DNA from: Pratylenchus scribneri
Lineage: Eukaryota; Nematoda; Chromadorea; Rhabditida; Pratylenchidae
Assembly (NCBI GenBank): GCA_030063045.1
Contig: JAQSEB010000104.1
Span: forward strand, 496,001-560,000
Length of the DNA stretch: 64,000 nucleotides
Reading direction: 5' to 3'
Shown: positions 49,089-60,180 of the stretch, piece by piece
Numbering within the stretch: the stretch's first letter is position 1
Layout of the letters: every line of letters begins with the position of its first letter
Notes under the pieces: generated by a model
Told to the model about the DNA's origin: nothing
The model's database searches: none
What the model saw: the letters and a program-made list of their open reading frames with translations, nothing else
Position numbers and translations under genes: made by a program

Positions 49089-51436
49089 TTATTTTGCAAT
49101 AAACATATAATAAATCCAATAAACCGCATTGAAGAGGCTAAAAAATGCTGAAAAAGAATGAATTTAATTATAAAATTAAATATTTCTCAATCACCCGGAA
49201 ATGCAATTCTCGAAAATAAATCCAACCGTTCACAACTGACCACTGCATCCGTTTTTCTCTAAAAAATGAATTTAATCCCTTCGAATATAATAAATTCGCC
49301 CACTTTTTTCCTCAACACAATTTCCTTTAGCCTTAATGTTGCGCTCCCCTCATTTCGCATTTTATAGCCAATTGCGGCCAATTCAACCAATGAGGCAAAA
49401 ATGAATGTGATGCCACAAAGCATCCACCAATCAATGGCTTTGGCATAACTGACACGTGGCAAATTGCGAATGATGGAGCCGAATTGGAAAGTTATGGCCA
49501 ATAGAGTGTTCTGCATATTTGGTGGAGGGATTTATTTTGGAATATATCCTATGACATATCGCGAACTTTGGGCACCAGCGACATGATAGGAATTATTTTG
49601 ACAAGTAACACCAATATTCGGACATTTACCCTATTTCTTCTATTAGTAGCCCAAAGGCTGATAATTTTCTTATACCCTCCAAAGGGAGCAAAAAATTCTT
49701 TTTTCACCTGAAAAATAACGGGAGAGGGGACTTCAATTAGAGGAAATACGGTAAGTGGAACTTTTGTAAAATATTTTTAGGAAGATAAAAGAATGCTTAA
49801 TAAGAATGCCTCCATTAAATTTGCCTATAGCCATTCAATGGCATTTTTCCCTAATCACCCCCCCCCCCCCCTTTTATTGGATGTTTTGCTTTATTCAGAA
49901 ATTCACTGACAACTCCAATCATCGTTCTCGCAGGAATTGCCTTTGGCCCGAGATAGAAGGGAATCCAACTGATGAACATACATAAAAATGTCGGATAATA
50001 TCCTAAATTTCGGATCAAATTATAATAACTCTTTAATAATTACCTTGAAGTAAATACCATCCATAACGACGTTGAAAATGGAAGGACACCGTCAATTCAT
50101 CCCAAACCCCGGCGGCATATCTTTGTCGGCGGGCGGCAATTGAATAATTCACCATTGTAAAGTCTTAAAGGACATTAGAGACATTTTAAAATACGGATTA
50201 CCAGGCAATTCAATGTCTTTGAACATTTGAACCGGTTGTGGCTTATTCCAAATCATTCGGACTTCATTTCGATTATATTGATAGGATTCAAATGTGAGGA
50301 AACAATTGATGGCATCCATTGGAAACTACGGTACAAATAATAATATAAATACCGGATACACTCTTTTAATTCCCATGGAGAATATTTTTCACCCTCAAAA
50401 ATTGGGAAAATTTGGGGTCTAATTCCCTAATTTACAGCGAATTTTATAGAGCTTTAGGGGACTAAGGGATTTCAATATTTTTTTCTAGTTTTCCCTGCCA
50501 GGAACTATCGGTCTTAAAAAAAGAGAGGAATTAAAAGAGCATTTTAATTATTTTAATATTACTTTATGTAAATCCATTTTGCAAGGCCCGGTTGATTTAA
50601 TTCGCCAACATGACCAAATGGAACCTTCAATAAAAATAACAAAAAATTATAAATGAATTTACCATTCGGAAAAATCATCAAAAAAACATTTCGAAACGGC
50701 GAACTGTGAATTTGTGCACTTTTTGAATTGATGAAACAGGTGTTTGGAATCCAAATTGAATCAAGGAATGTGTAGTCAAAACTGAGATTGCCTTTGCAAG
50801 GCCGCAAATAATCATAGGAAAGTGCCGGATCCTCCCAAAATTCATTCACATATAAATCTGTGGAAATCAATTGAATTATATTTTCCATGTATTTAGTGTA
50901 CCAATCTCAAAGTCTTGGGTCAATTCACTGACTGATGTGACCTCCTGAATCCACAGTTCAATTCTGACGGTGACCGGATCCGCGGGAATTTTGTGCCGAT
51001 TATAATGAACTGTGGTGTCATAAAGGATATGATCTATGAATTTGAGGGATTAAATTAGATCCAGATACAATTAAAAGTGGATTAACCAATAACATCCGTA
51101 TCATTTGCGCAATAGTCGGGGAATGTGACAAATGAGGGCACAATTGTGGTCATCAAGGCATTGGCTGACAAATTTGTGGGGGAACGCCTGAAGGAATTTA
51201 GGCATTAATTATAGTAATTATTTTGAGTGAAATTGCCTTAATTTTGTCAAATGTCCACCATTTGCCGTGAGCGGAAATGCATTCGATTTGGTCAATGCCG
51301 ACAATAAGGGAACATGTTGGGAATGGGCAAAAATGCCAAAATAAATGGCAAGAGGTAATGAAAAACGAAAAAGAATGAAGGAATGTGATTGGAGAATTGC
51401 ACAAATAAATGGCCATTTCCCCAAATTCATAGGCAT
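49089..51436 (-). CDS. Cys-loop ligand-gated ion channel, anion-selective type
   Basis: Extracellular blocks: [35 protein letters not shown] and the Cys-loop [15 protein letters not shown] with exactly 13 residues between the Cys. M1 is [18 protein letters not shown]. The PAR motif before M2 ([12 protein letters not shown]) marks anion channels. M2-M3 is [20 protein letters not shown] then [20 protein letters not shown], and M4 is [17 protein letters not shown]. The M3-M4 loop is short. This places it among nematode GABA/glycine/glutamate-gated chloride channel relatives; the ligand cannot be assigned. The first intron (51236-51188) has GC-AG ends, another carries dispersed repeat B, and the M1-M2 intron (about 49930-49513) carries a C14 tract. 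Confidence 0.9.
50350..50530. repeat. Dispersed repeat family B, copy 2
   Basis: Diverged copy of the 20518-20720 repeat, lying in the channel gene intron directly after the exon ending CKMDLHK. Confidence 0.55.
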
Positions 51437-51881
51437 ATTTTTACTGAAAATTAATTAAATTTAGCATTATAGGTTGCAAAATTCCTCCAAATAAGAAAAA
51501 TGACTGGAAAAAATTACTGGGAAAATAAAATAATGAATTTATTCTATGAATAATTTTGCAAAAATGGATCCGACGGAAAAGGGAAAAATCTTCGGATTCC
51601 ATTTTTTGGTTTATGTATTTCCAAAAGCCTTAGAAACAGAAAAGAGGAGTAAGGACAAGGGAAACAATGGACAAAATTTTAAAACAAAAGAAAGTGGAAT
51701 GATTGCGAAAATTTTGTAGTATATTTTGTCCCGTCAAAATGTAATAGACAAATTAGGAATTGATTATTGATATTTTATTATTAGCATAGTCAATGATTTA
51801 ATTTGATAGGAAATTAGTTGGGATAATCCGATGGCCACCAAAATGCATGAATCCGAAGACAAGGAGGGCACTATTTACTTT

Positions 51882-52049
51882 TCATTTGCTTTTTCTCGGC
51901 TTTATGCGGATGCCGTCTTTGTCGTCGAATTTTCTCCCCGAAAAAACCTTTTCCTTGCTTTGTTGTGAATAATCTTTTGGCATTGACAAAAAGTGGCCAT
52001 AGAGTCCATCAACATATATCTCAGCTGTCTTCTTCTTTCTAGGCGCCAT
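51882..52049 (-). CDS. Possible 55-aa basic protein
   Basis: A single open frame from MAPRKKKTAEIYVDGLYGHF to a basic end KPRKSK. Codon choice looks coding-like, and it sits alone between two genes. No domain or signal peptide. It could be a small nuclear protein or chance. Confidence 0.3.
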   Translation of the reverse strand: MAPRKKKTAEIYVDGLYGHFLSMPKDYSQQSKEKVFSGRKFDDKDGIRIKPRKSK

Positions 52050-52366
52050 TTTTCAAGGGCACATCCATCTTCCCCTTTTTGCATAATTTCAGTCGCCTAC
52101 GACTGAAGGATTTGGCTTCTGGCCATTTAAACGCATTTTGGTTGGGAATTTATCGAGCGAAAATGTTTTGGGGCGACACAAAGAAAGTTGGCTGAAAATG
52201 GAGCGTCCATCCATCTATTTGGCCTTGTGGCCACAATGAAAAATGCGCCAAAATGGAGTGGTAGTATATTAAAATGCTTGAGGCAAATTGTAGGAAAAAA
52301 ATGGAAAATGGAAGCCGATTAAAAAGACAATTTTAATAAAATCATAAAAAATGAATTATTTTGCAT

Positions 52367-53632
52367 TTATTTTCTTCGTTTTCTTCCATTCAAATTCGCC
52401 GTGCATTTTCCACAACTGATTGAGCACATTTTAATCATAAAATCCGCATATTCCGGATGGGTCACCGTATTGCAATAGCCCAATTCGACGGCCGAAATAC
52501 AATCACCTTCATTGGCATCTTTGCAGCCTCGTTCAGTGTGTACCTCTTTATAGGTGGGCATTTGGTCACCTTCTGCAGTGATTAAAATGAAATTACGGAC
52601 TGTACTTTTTGTCAAACCATCGCAAACTCGACAAGCCACTGGACAAGAATTATGCATTGATAATTCATATGCCGCCTGACTGCATAGGAATCTCTTTCGT
52701 CTACAATCTTCCTCATCATCGTCTTCGCATTTTGCTTTAAAGTAAATAAAATTGCCATTTTATTGGAATTTCGATGCTTATTGGGTATACGGGTCCAAAT
52801 TTTTCGTCCCAAAGTCACTCTATGTTACCCCCAAATTGGTCATACGATTTTTAAGCCTTAAATTGGTATTTTTCTCATGGCTTTACAAGCAAAATAATGT
52901 AAGAATAAGAAAAAATTTTTAATCTGGACCCTGAAACCAATAAGTACCCAAATTTTTGTCCACCAACATTTGTGCACTTTATGGGCTGAATGGCCCACAA
53001 TTCCATTTTTGGCCAATGCATGGTGCACTGCCGCACTAATCATTGCTCGAATTCGACTTTGTGTATTGGAATTGGAACCAGATTCGTGCAATGGATTTTC
53101 GTCCAACCCAGAATTTTCCACACTTTCAGAATTGTATTTCCGTCGAGAATGTTTCCCTATCAATTTATTATTCATTTGTTATATTTTTTCGATATTTCTC
53201 ACTTCCTTTGCTGCTTTTATGATGTTTTGTTTTGCTTTTGTGCCTTGAATTCTTTCTTAAATTAATATTATTCAATTCCAATTTCCTATTAAATTTACCT
53301 GTTGTTTTTCCTATTATGTTTTCTTCGACTATTCCTCTTCCCTTCCTCCTCATCCTCTTCATCATCCCCTTCATATCCATCTTCATCTCTTCCTTCCTCT
53401 TCCTCATCATTATTTCTATCATCTTCCTCATCATTTTCCTCATTTTCTTCATCATTATTCCTATTATGTTCTGATTTGTGTCTTTATAATTATATTAATT
53501 AAATCCTAAATATTAAATTGGCCACCTTTTACTGCTTCTCCGTTGATCTTCTTCTTCATCATTCTCCTCGTCTTCATCATTCCCCCTCCTCTTCTCATTT
53601 TGTTCTTCATTTTCATCATTGTCTTCTGTCAC
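52367..53632 (-). CDS. Acidic protein with two ShKT domains (3' part of a locus)
   Basis: Exons from 53632 encode an Asp/Glu/Asn/Arg-rich low-complexity chain (NDEENEENDEEDDRNNDEEE type), then a basic His/Lys/Ser segment, then a helical AMISAAVHHALAKNGIVGHS. The final exons (about 52740-52367) carry two six-Cys ShKT modules: CEDDDEEDCRRKRFLC, CPVACRVC and CKDANEGDCISAVELGYC, CSISCGKC, with a basic end NGRKRRK. ShKT modules occur in nematode secreted and astacin-linked proteins. No start exon was found; the Gln/Gly-rich gene just upstream probably supplies the signal peptide, but the connecting donor site is missing. Confidence 0.65.
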
Positions 53633-53815
53633 CTGAATAAAATTAAATCAATTTTTAGGATTTAGGAAGTCTGGTTTCCAATTCTGTAAATTTAAATATA
53701 ATCAAATATCCATTCTACAATATAAATTGTCTTTCCTTCTCCTATAAATTTTTATCTTTTAATGATTTTGCTTGAAGAATTGAAGGAAAGAATACTAAGG
53801 GCAACATTTCAATAT

Positions 53816-54869
53816 TTAAATTATTTTAATAAATTTAAAATTATTCTCTCCCTCATTTGTCAAATCCTGTTTTGATTCATTTTGCTGCTCTTCATCATTA
53901 TTATCTTAAATAATTAATGAGTAAATAAAGCAGAAATAATGTCCCAATTTCCAACATTGTCCCTGCTGGTGTTGTTGATTATTTTGCTGGCCATTTGTTT
54001 GGCCACCATTTCCAGTGAATGTGTTCAATAAATTTTTTCCTGTATTCAACAAATTGCCCATTGTTCCTTGGTTTTGGCCTATGAATACGATTAAAATGAT
54101 TAAATTTTAATTGAACATTTTACCATTTGTTCCTCCTCCTGTGAATGTGTTCAATAAACCTTTGCCCGCATTCAAAAGTGAATTCCCTCGGCTTTGACCT
54201 TGCTGCGGCTGCATCTGCTGGCCACCATTTTGTTGCCCAAATTGCCCTATTCAAATATATTCAATTTCATTAAATTGTTCGATTAATCCTAATCTAGGGC
54301 CCTCGTACTTTGCCCGAGTCCCCCTGAGGCCTAATGAACGGGATAGGGAAACTCGACTTTAAATTACTTTTTTTTTATTAATTGTGCGTAAAAATGTAAT
54401 AAATTAAAGGGAAAAAGAAATGTAAGAGGGAAGAGGGTTGAGGGTGGATCTAAAAAGGCGGACTGGGGCAATATTTGATTGCTAGGTTGATGCTTGACGG
54501 GCGATTAAGGCAGAAAATGGGGTACAGTAGGACAAAAAGGAAAGGTTCTTAGGCATTGTTATTGTTCTTTCCACTACCTTGTTGTGGATTCCCAAATTGT
54601 TGGCCCATTTGTTGGTTTCCCATTCCGGGATTGGCATTTCCCTGTTGTTGTTGGTTTCTTTGATTAGAATTTCCTCCCATTCCACTTAATGCATCTAAAA
54701 TTATTATCCATAATTTAATATATCTATTATTATCATTTTATTTATTACTCATTGCAGCTGGTGCAAATTTTGCTGCTGAACTGGCCAAACCCGCCAAACC
54801 GCCAGCATTTGTATTATTTATTAAAATGAAGAAAATAAAAGACAATTGGATTGGCCAATAGCCGAACAT
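53816..54869 (-). CDS. Secreted Gln/Gly/Asn-rich protein, possibly joined to the ShKT exons
   Basis: The start at 54869 gives MFGYWPIQLSFIFFILINNT, a signal peptide cut before GGLAGLASSAAKFAP. Later exons are Gln/Gly/Asn-rich (MGNQQMGQQFGNPQQ; GQFGQQNGGQQMQPQQGQ) and carry a repeated module: LLNAGKGLLNTFTGGGTNGQ and LLNTGKNLLNTFTGNGGQTN. The last exon is acidic (NNDEEQQNESKQDLTNEGE) and runs to a stop at 53816. This acidic turn matches the next exon block downstream, so one long gene 52367-54869 is likely. Confidence 0.6.
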
Positions 54870-55541
54870 AAATTTTCCAATTAAAGTTGAATTTCGGATA
54901 ATTAATTGGCCAATTTTGGGAAAAAGTTAATGGAATTAAGTTGGGATTCTGGTGAAATAAACTTCGATTAATTCGCCAAAACAACTGAATAAATATTGCC
55001 GAATATAATTTAAATGCAAACAATGGAATAGATCAGCAGTAACCTACAAAAAAACGTCAAAACAGAGAATTGTTCTTGATACTTTTCAATTCAATAATAA
55101 ATAATTATGGATGGTATTAAATTTGGCGAAATTGCTTATGTTAAGCTAATGATAAAGTAGTTTTGAACCAAAAAAAGGAAAAATGGTTCAAACTGTGGAT
55201 ACCAATTTTCGATCAAACCATGATAAATTATATACAATTCGACTCATCTTGATGAGATCTATCGATTGGTACATATTTTGGTGGTCTAGGATTAAACTTC
55301 TGAACCGTTGTAAACCATCTTAATTTTTTCACCATTTTAAATATTTCCCAATTAAATAAGTATTAACTAAATTCCCCCAATTTCCATATAATCATTAACA
55401 AAATTTTGCAACAGTTTTATTAATTCATTGGAAGAAATGGAAAAATTTTGGTAAATTTAATGCCGAAAAAGTGAAATTGTTCTTCCATCAAAATTTGTTA
55501 TTTGGCATTTGTGCCTTCGTCCATCATTCTTCTGCTGTCCT
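54870..55541. other. Intergenic with a fragment of foldback family A
   Basis: 55170-55330 has TTGATGAGATCTATCGATTG and ATATACAATTCGA blocks shared with the foldback elements at 58.7-59.0 and 61.7-62.0 kb. No gene. Confidence 0.5.
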
Positions 55542-56559
55542 TCAGCGCTGTCCATGACGGCGGCGCCACATGTCCAAGCGCTTGCGGTGCAGGGCCCAGC
55601 CACGGCGAGCAGCCTCAGAACGGCGGCGGCGCTGTAAAGAAATAAAAATAAAATTGAGAAAAATTGGAAGAAAAATGGGTGCCAATTTTTTTGCCGAAAG
55701 ATGTAAATTCTTTTACCAAAAAATTACGGTGGTATTTTTGGGTTTGTATATCCCCATTTTTGGGTCAAATATGGAAAATGAAGCGTCCCTTCTATGGGTC
55801 ATCAGGATTAGGGTTTAAACCGTTTAAACCATATTTTGGTTTATGGTTTATAATTTTTTTGGTTTTGATTTAAACCCCAAAAATTATAAGTCTTTCAACA
55901 CGTCTTTATTAGCTCTATCAAAAGGTAAAAGGTTTATAGGGTCTTTAATCAAGTATCAAAAAGTTATGTCTTCGAAAAATGAATGTGATTTTTAGGCTGT
56001 GGTACTTGTTGGGTCCTTTCTTTAGGTCAACTGGGAATAGTGAAGGGTTCCCCTAGGTCATCAGGATTAGGGTTAGGGTTATTTATGGTCATTCAGGTAT
56101 AGGATATTCAATTCAGATACCCCCTAATGACCCTAGCGCTAATCCTGATGACCTAAAGGAGGACCTTTTACTTCTTCCCAGTTGACCCAAAACGGATCCA
56201 AACTTCATAAGTACCAAAGAATTTAAACTTTTCGGGCATAAAAAAATGTTTTCCCCAAGAATCTACCTCCTCCTCGCGCCTGCGCTCCTCCTCCCGGCGC
56301 TCCTCATCAGCTTGCCGCTGCTCCTGTTCACGGCGCCGCTCCTGGAAAATATTGGAAAATTAAAAAGTGCCAAAATCAGTAAAATTTTTACCTCCTCGGC
56401 ACGGCGCTCTTCAGCCGCACGGCGCTCCAGCTCCTGACGCTTCTCCTGGAAAACAAATGGAAAGTTATGAAAATGTCAAAAAAGTGAGTGTTTTTATACC
56501 TCCTCGGCACGGCGTTGGCGCTCCGATTCGGTGGAATGGTTGGAATTGGACGATGACAT
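55542..56559 (-). CDS. Small Arg/Glu-rich single-helix protein
   Basis: Four exons give about 92 aa: MSSSNSNHSTESERQRRAEE, then two exons of almost pure E/R/A/Q repeats (ERRAAEERRAEE, ERREEERRREEE), then a basic C-terminus (SEAARRGWALHRKRLDMWRR). The charge pattern predicts a long single alpha helix or coiled coil. Codons are strongly G/C-ending (CGC, GAG, CTG), unlike most neighbours but like arginine kinase, hinting at high expression. The largest intron (about 55640-56265) holds a foldback fragment and an inverted repeat. No family recognised; a truncated muscle-type helical protein is one guess. Confidence 0.6.
56024..56187. repeat. Inverted repeat element (hairpin, arms about 65 bp)
   Basis: The left arm starts AGGTCAACTGGGAA and contains TAGGTCATCAGGATTAG. 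The right arm is its reverse complement with a few differences and ends TTCCCAGTTGACC at 56187. The spacer is about 35 bp. It lies in the large intron of the Arg/Glu-rich gene. CATCAGGATTAGGGTT recurs at 55799, so the element belongs to a family. Confidence 0.8.
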
Positions 56560-57064
56560 TGTTAAATGCACGGATTTGAATTGTTTGGGGAAAAGATTTC
56601 GGTATTCTAAATTTTTGGGAAAAGATTAAAAATTTTTTCGGCATTAAATCGCATTTTTTTTGACAATTCAAATAGCTTTTAAATCATTTAAATTGGTTTT
56701 AGGCCCAATAAAATTAAAACCAATCAAATTGGTATAATAATTGTTTGGGTCTAAATAAATCATTTAAATGAAATATAAGCTTTTACCAATAAATGCGATT
56801 TCTTGGCAAAAAGTTTATTTGCCAAAAAAAATATTAAAGGAGTTGAATTGAAAGGCTTAAAAGGACTACCAATTTTATTGGTTTGGGGTCTATGTTTGTA
56901 AAATGTTTAAGGAAATTGGTTTGGGGAAAAAAGGTAAATTAAAAAAGGAGGATTAAATTAAAAAATTTTTCCAAATGGAAAAATTTAAAATTTTATATTT
57001 TTGATGAATGAGCCAGTGGCAATGTAATTGGAATGAATATGAAAATGATGAAATGGATGGGCGG
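56560..57064. other. Intergenic, A+T-rich
   Basis: Nothing gene-like between two minus-strand genes. Confidence 0.4.
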
Positions 57065-57553
57065 CTAGCTTTCTCGGCTTTTAAATGAACCATTGATAGC
57101 GATCAGCAGTGTGGCCAACTCATCATCCGACAGCCAATTTTGCTGTGAAATTAAAACTAAACGGATTATAACTGGAGGAAGGGAAAGGAATTCATCATCA
57201 GCGGCACCTTTTTCCGTTTCCTCTTTTTTAATTTTGGTTTTTTTGTCCCGATCCCAGTAATTTTGTGGTTGTAAATATTTATAGCGAATGGGATGACGAG
57301 TTTTTTTGGCGTGAAAATTAAAATGAACAGTAAATTTCCGGCCTAGTCATCTCATTTGGAATTAGATAATTTTTTAATAATGATGGAATGAAAGGAAAAA
57401 ACAATTTAAGAATTTTGAAATGAAAAAAAAAAAACAAAATGGTATATTTTCAAATTAGAATTGGAATATTTGTTTAAAATATATGATATACATTTTTTTT
57501 GAATTTGCTACAGAATATCAAGATAAACCCCAATTGACCGACGCTCTATTCAT
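57065..57553 (-). CDS. Small basic protein, unknown
   Basis: Exon 1 (57553-57529, MNRASVNW) joins in phase 1 to exon 2 (57342-57065). The product begins GRKFTVHFNFHAKKTRHPIR and YKYLQPQNYWDRDKKTKIKK, then an acidic linker and a helical end (LSDDELATLLIAINGSF). The first half looks like a conserved basic module of a small nuclear or mitochondrial protein, but I cannot name it. The short first exon makes the start tentative. Confidence 0.4.
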
Positions 57554-58067
57554 GCTTTTTCTTTGTCATTTCCACCATTCTTTATTATTGCCTCATTTAG
57601 GCCAAATTTAAATTAGGCAAAATCAACCCAATGATTATGATTAAGGTCAACAAAAAATGTCATACAAAAATCGTTAGCAATCATTGTGCTAATCTTTTTT
57701 TTTGTTGGGTATTTGATTGGTATATTTCTTCTATTCTATTCTATTTAAAAAATAAAAATGTTCAAATATCAAATATAAATACTAAAAAATAAAATGCTTC
57801 CTCCGCCTCTATAGCTATAAATGAGAAAAAGAAAGGATACTGTATCCTTAGATTGAAATCGAGGGAAAGGGAACATCAATCTTCTCCGCCCTAAAGGAAC
57901 ATAATCAAAACAAAATTACTTGTCATAGAATAAAAGTAAAGAAGGAATATGTTGAAACAATTAAACAAATTCATTTTATTCTCTAATATTATTATTAATA
58001 AATCTAATTTAACTTTTTTAATTAAAATATTCCTTCAATAAATTTCTTTATATTTTGCCAATCCTCA
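57554..58067. other. Intergenic
   Basis: A+T-rich gap upstream of the small basic gene and downstream of the cellulase; nothing recognised. Confidence 0.4.
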
Positions 58068-60180
58068 TCATCCACTGAAGCAAGCCACACCTGAAAATTA
58101 ATTTACAAAATATGTATATTCTCATTCTAAAATAATTGTCCTCCTCCTACCATTGGAAACACTTCTCAATTTTTGTTTCACTAATTTGCCGGAATCAGTC
58201 AATAATGAATCGGATGTAATTTGACTGGGTTGTGTGCCATTTTTATGTGTTGACCAACTTTCGGGAATACTGCCCACATGCCAATTTATATATGAGATTT
58301 TGTTATTGTCCAAATAGGTCCACCTGAATTTACCAAAAAAATTATTTAAAATTCACATTACTATAACCAAAGTTTCGATTCTGCTTCATCTATTTTCGTA
58401 TTGTGGTCGGCAGCCACTCCGTATTCCGTCACAAATGTGGCAAAACCCTTCTTTTTGGCCGCTGTAATCGAATCTCGTTGAGTTTGTTGCCATGCGGCTC
58501 CATTCGGATACCAATGCAGAGTATACCTTTTTGGAGGAATTGTGGCCCTTAAATTTATAGTAAATAAACGTACATCACATTTTTAAATGTAGTTATTGGA
58601 TTTGCCAAAACATTTGCGTCAATTCCACTTGACCATTTTGGGGTGCCCGCAACGATGATGGCATTGGCATCGTTGGCACGGATTGCCTTTAGATTTAAAT
58701 TAGAGTAAAAGTAATTTTACCCAAAAAGTAATTTTTGACTTCTAATAAATCATAAATGAGTTTTAGACCCTACAAATCTTATACAAATTTGTAAATTTGA
58801 GACGCATCTTTTGACATATCAATTTCTTAGTCTAAGTTGAAACTGAGTGAGTTAAACTGTTTAAACCATATTTTCCAATATTTGGTTTTAAACCACTTTA
58901 ATTTTGGGCCAAAACCTGACATTTTATATACCATTCGATGCATCTCGATGAGATCTACAAATTTGTATAAGGTTTGCAGGGTTCTAAACTCGGTTTCGGA
59001 TTTATTATTAGAAGTCAAAACTATATTTTCGGTAAATTTTCGGATAAAAATTAGTATCCTTAAATTATTTTGACAAATAAAATAAAATTGAGACCCACTT
59101 TAATCACAGCCATATGATAGTTGCGCACTGTGGCCCAATCGGAGTATTCATTTGTTGGCTCATTCCAAATTTCATAGAGTACATTTGGCACATTTGCATA
59201 TTTCTTCGAGACCATTTTGAAGAAATTGATGGCCTCATTTGTGTAAGCAGTATTGCCCGTTTCATGCCAATCAATGAGAACATAAATTCCATTCTAAATT
59301 TATATAATTAATTTATTTAATGTTTTTTTTAATTTTTCCAACCGCAATTGCCGCATCCGCCACAGTGTAAACTTTGTTCAATTGGGTTGTGGCAGTTTGG
59401 CCTCCACTCAAATAACCGCCGTAGGCAGACTCAACGGCCATTGCGGCACGAACCTGGGTATGGGTAATAATGATATGATTAGCATTTATATTGTAACGTA
59501 TTTTTTGGTCGAATGAACATATTTATTCTAGAAATTTGCTCTAAATAGTCTAAAAAAAGTGACTATCAAGCACGAAAAAGTTAAAGGGTGGAATTTCAGA
59601 GTAGACTCCTACGTGTGCTCCGCCTTCGCTCCTCACGGTGAGCTTCTAGTTCGCGGGCACGCGGTAAGCTCGCCGCCCGGTTTGCAAGGGTCTTGTCGCT
59701 AAGCTCGCCGCCCGGACCGCGGGTAGTCTTTACTTTTGCGATTTTGAGACCATAAGTTTTTTTACCAGTGATCGATATAATATGGTAGTCGTAGATATTA
59801 TTCAACTTTTCGAGCTCTATCGAATGGTACCATATTAGACTCGATTAAATCCCGAAAAACATTACAATATAAAGCATAATCTAACCGAATAATTTTTGAT
59901 ATTTAAAATACAATTTTGTATATTTAAAATAATAATTCCCCCAAAATATACTCACAACATTTGCATTCCAATTGCAGGCAAGAGCCTTCACAACAGCCGC
60001 AGTCCAATAATCCGGACTGTCCCATTGGCTCCAATAGAAGGACATTCCACGAAGTTGAACAGCTTGGCCATTTGAACCAACCAATTGGGCATTGGAAAGG
60101 GACAATTTGCCATAAGGTGGAGCAGCCCCAAATGTCAATGAAATTATCGAGAAAAGAATAAGCAGGCTGAATTTGGACAT
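58068..60180 (-). CDS. GH5 beta-1,4-endoglucanase (cellulase)
   Basis: Seven exons (60180-59956, 59453-59343, 59293-59099, 58686-58574, 58526-58368, 58323-58151, 58090-58068) sum to 999 nt, giving 332 aa. The signal peptide MSKFSLLILFSIISLTFGAA precedes a complete GH5 (subfamily 2 type) barrel: QAVQLRGMSFYWSQW, NGIYVLIDWHETG, NVLYEIWNEP (acid/base Glu), MYTLHWYPN and GFATFVTEYGV (nucleophile Glu), with YINWHV near the end. It ends shortly after the barrel, without a linker or CBM2. Such genes in plant-parasitic nematodes derive from bacteria by horizontal transfer and encode gland-secreted enzymes that loosen plant cell walls. Intron 1 holds a GC-rich insert and intron 3 a foldback element. 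Confidence 0.95.
58715..59038. mobile_element. MITE-like foldback element, family A
   Basis: Terminal inverted repeats of roughly 90-95 bp: the left begins TTTTACCCAAAAAGTAATTT and runs through TTTTAGACCCTACAAATCTT to about 58808. The right arm (58937-59038) is its diverged reverse complement. The centre carries AAACTGTTTAAACC. It fills most of cellulase intron 3, with no coding capacity. Confidence 0.8.
59597..59727. repeat. GC-rich insert with direct repeats in cellulase intron 1
   Basis: A G+C-rich block inside an A+T-rich intron. TAAGCTCGCCGCCCGG occurs at 59665-59680 and 59700-59715. GTGCTCCGCCTTCGCT at its edge nearly recurs at 26175. Origin unknown; probably a mobile-element remnant. 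Confidence 0.6.

Noticed and set aside
54814..55023. 69-codon minus-strand frame
   Set aside because: It is a different frame over the signal-peptide exon starting at 54869, which fits the downstream exons better.
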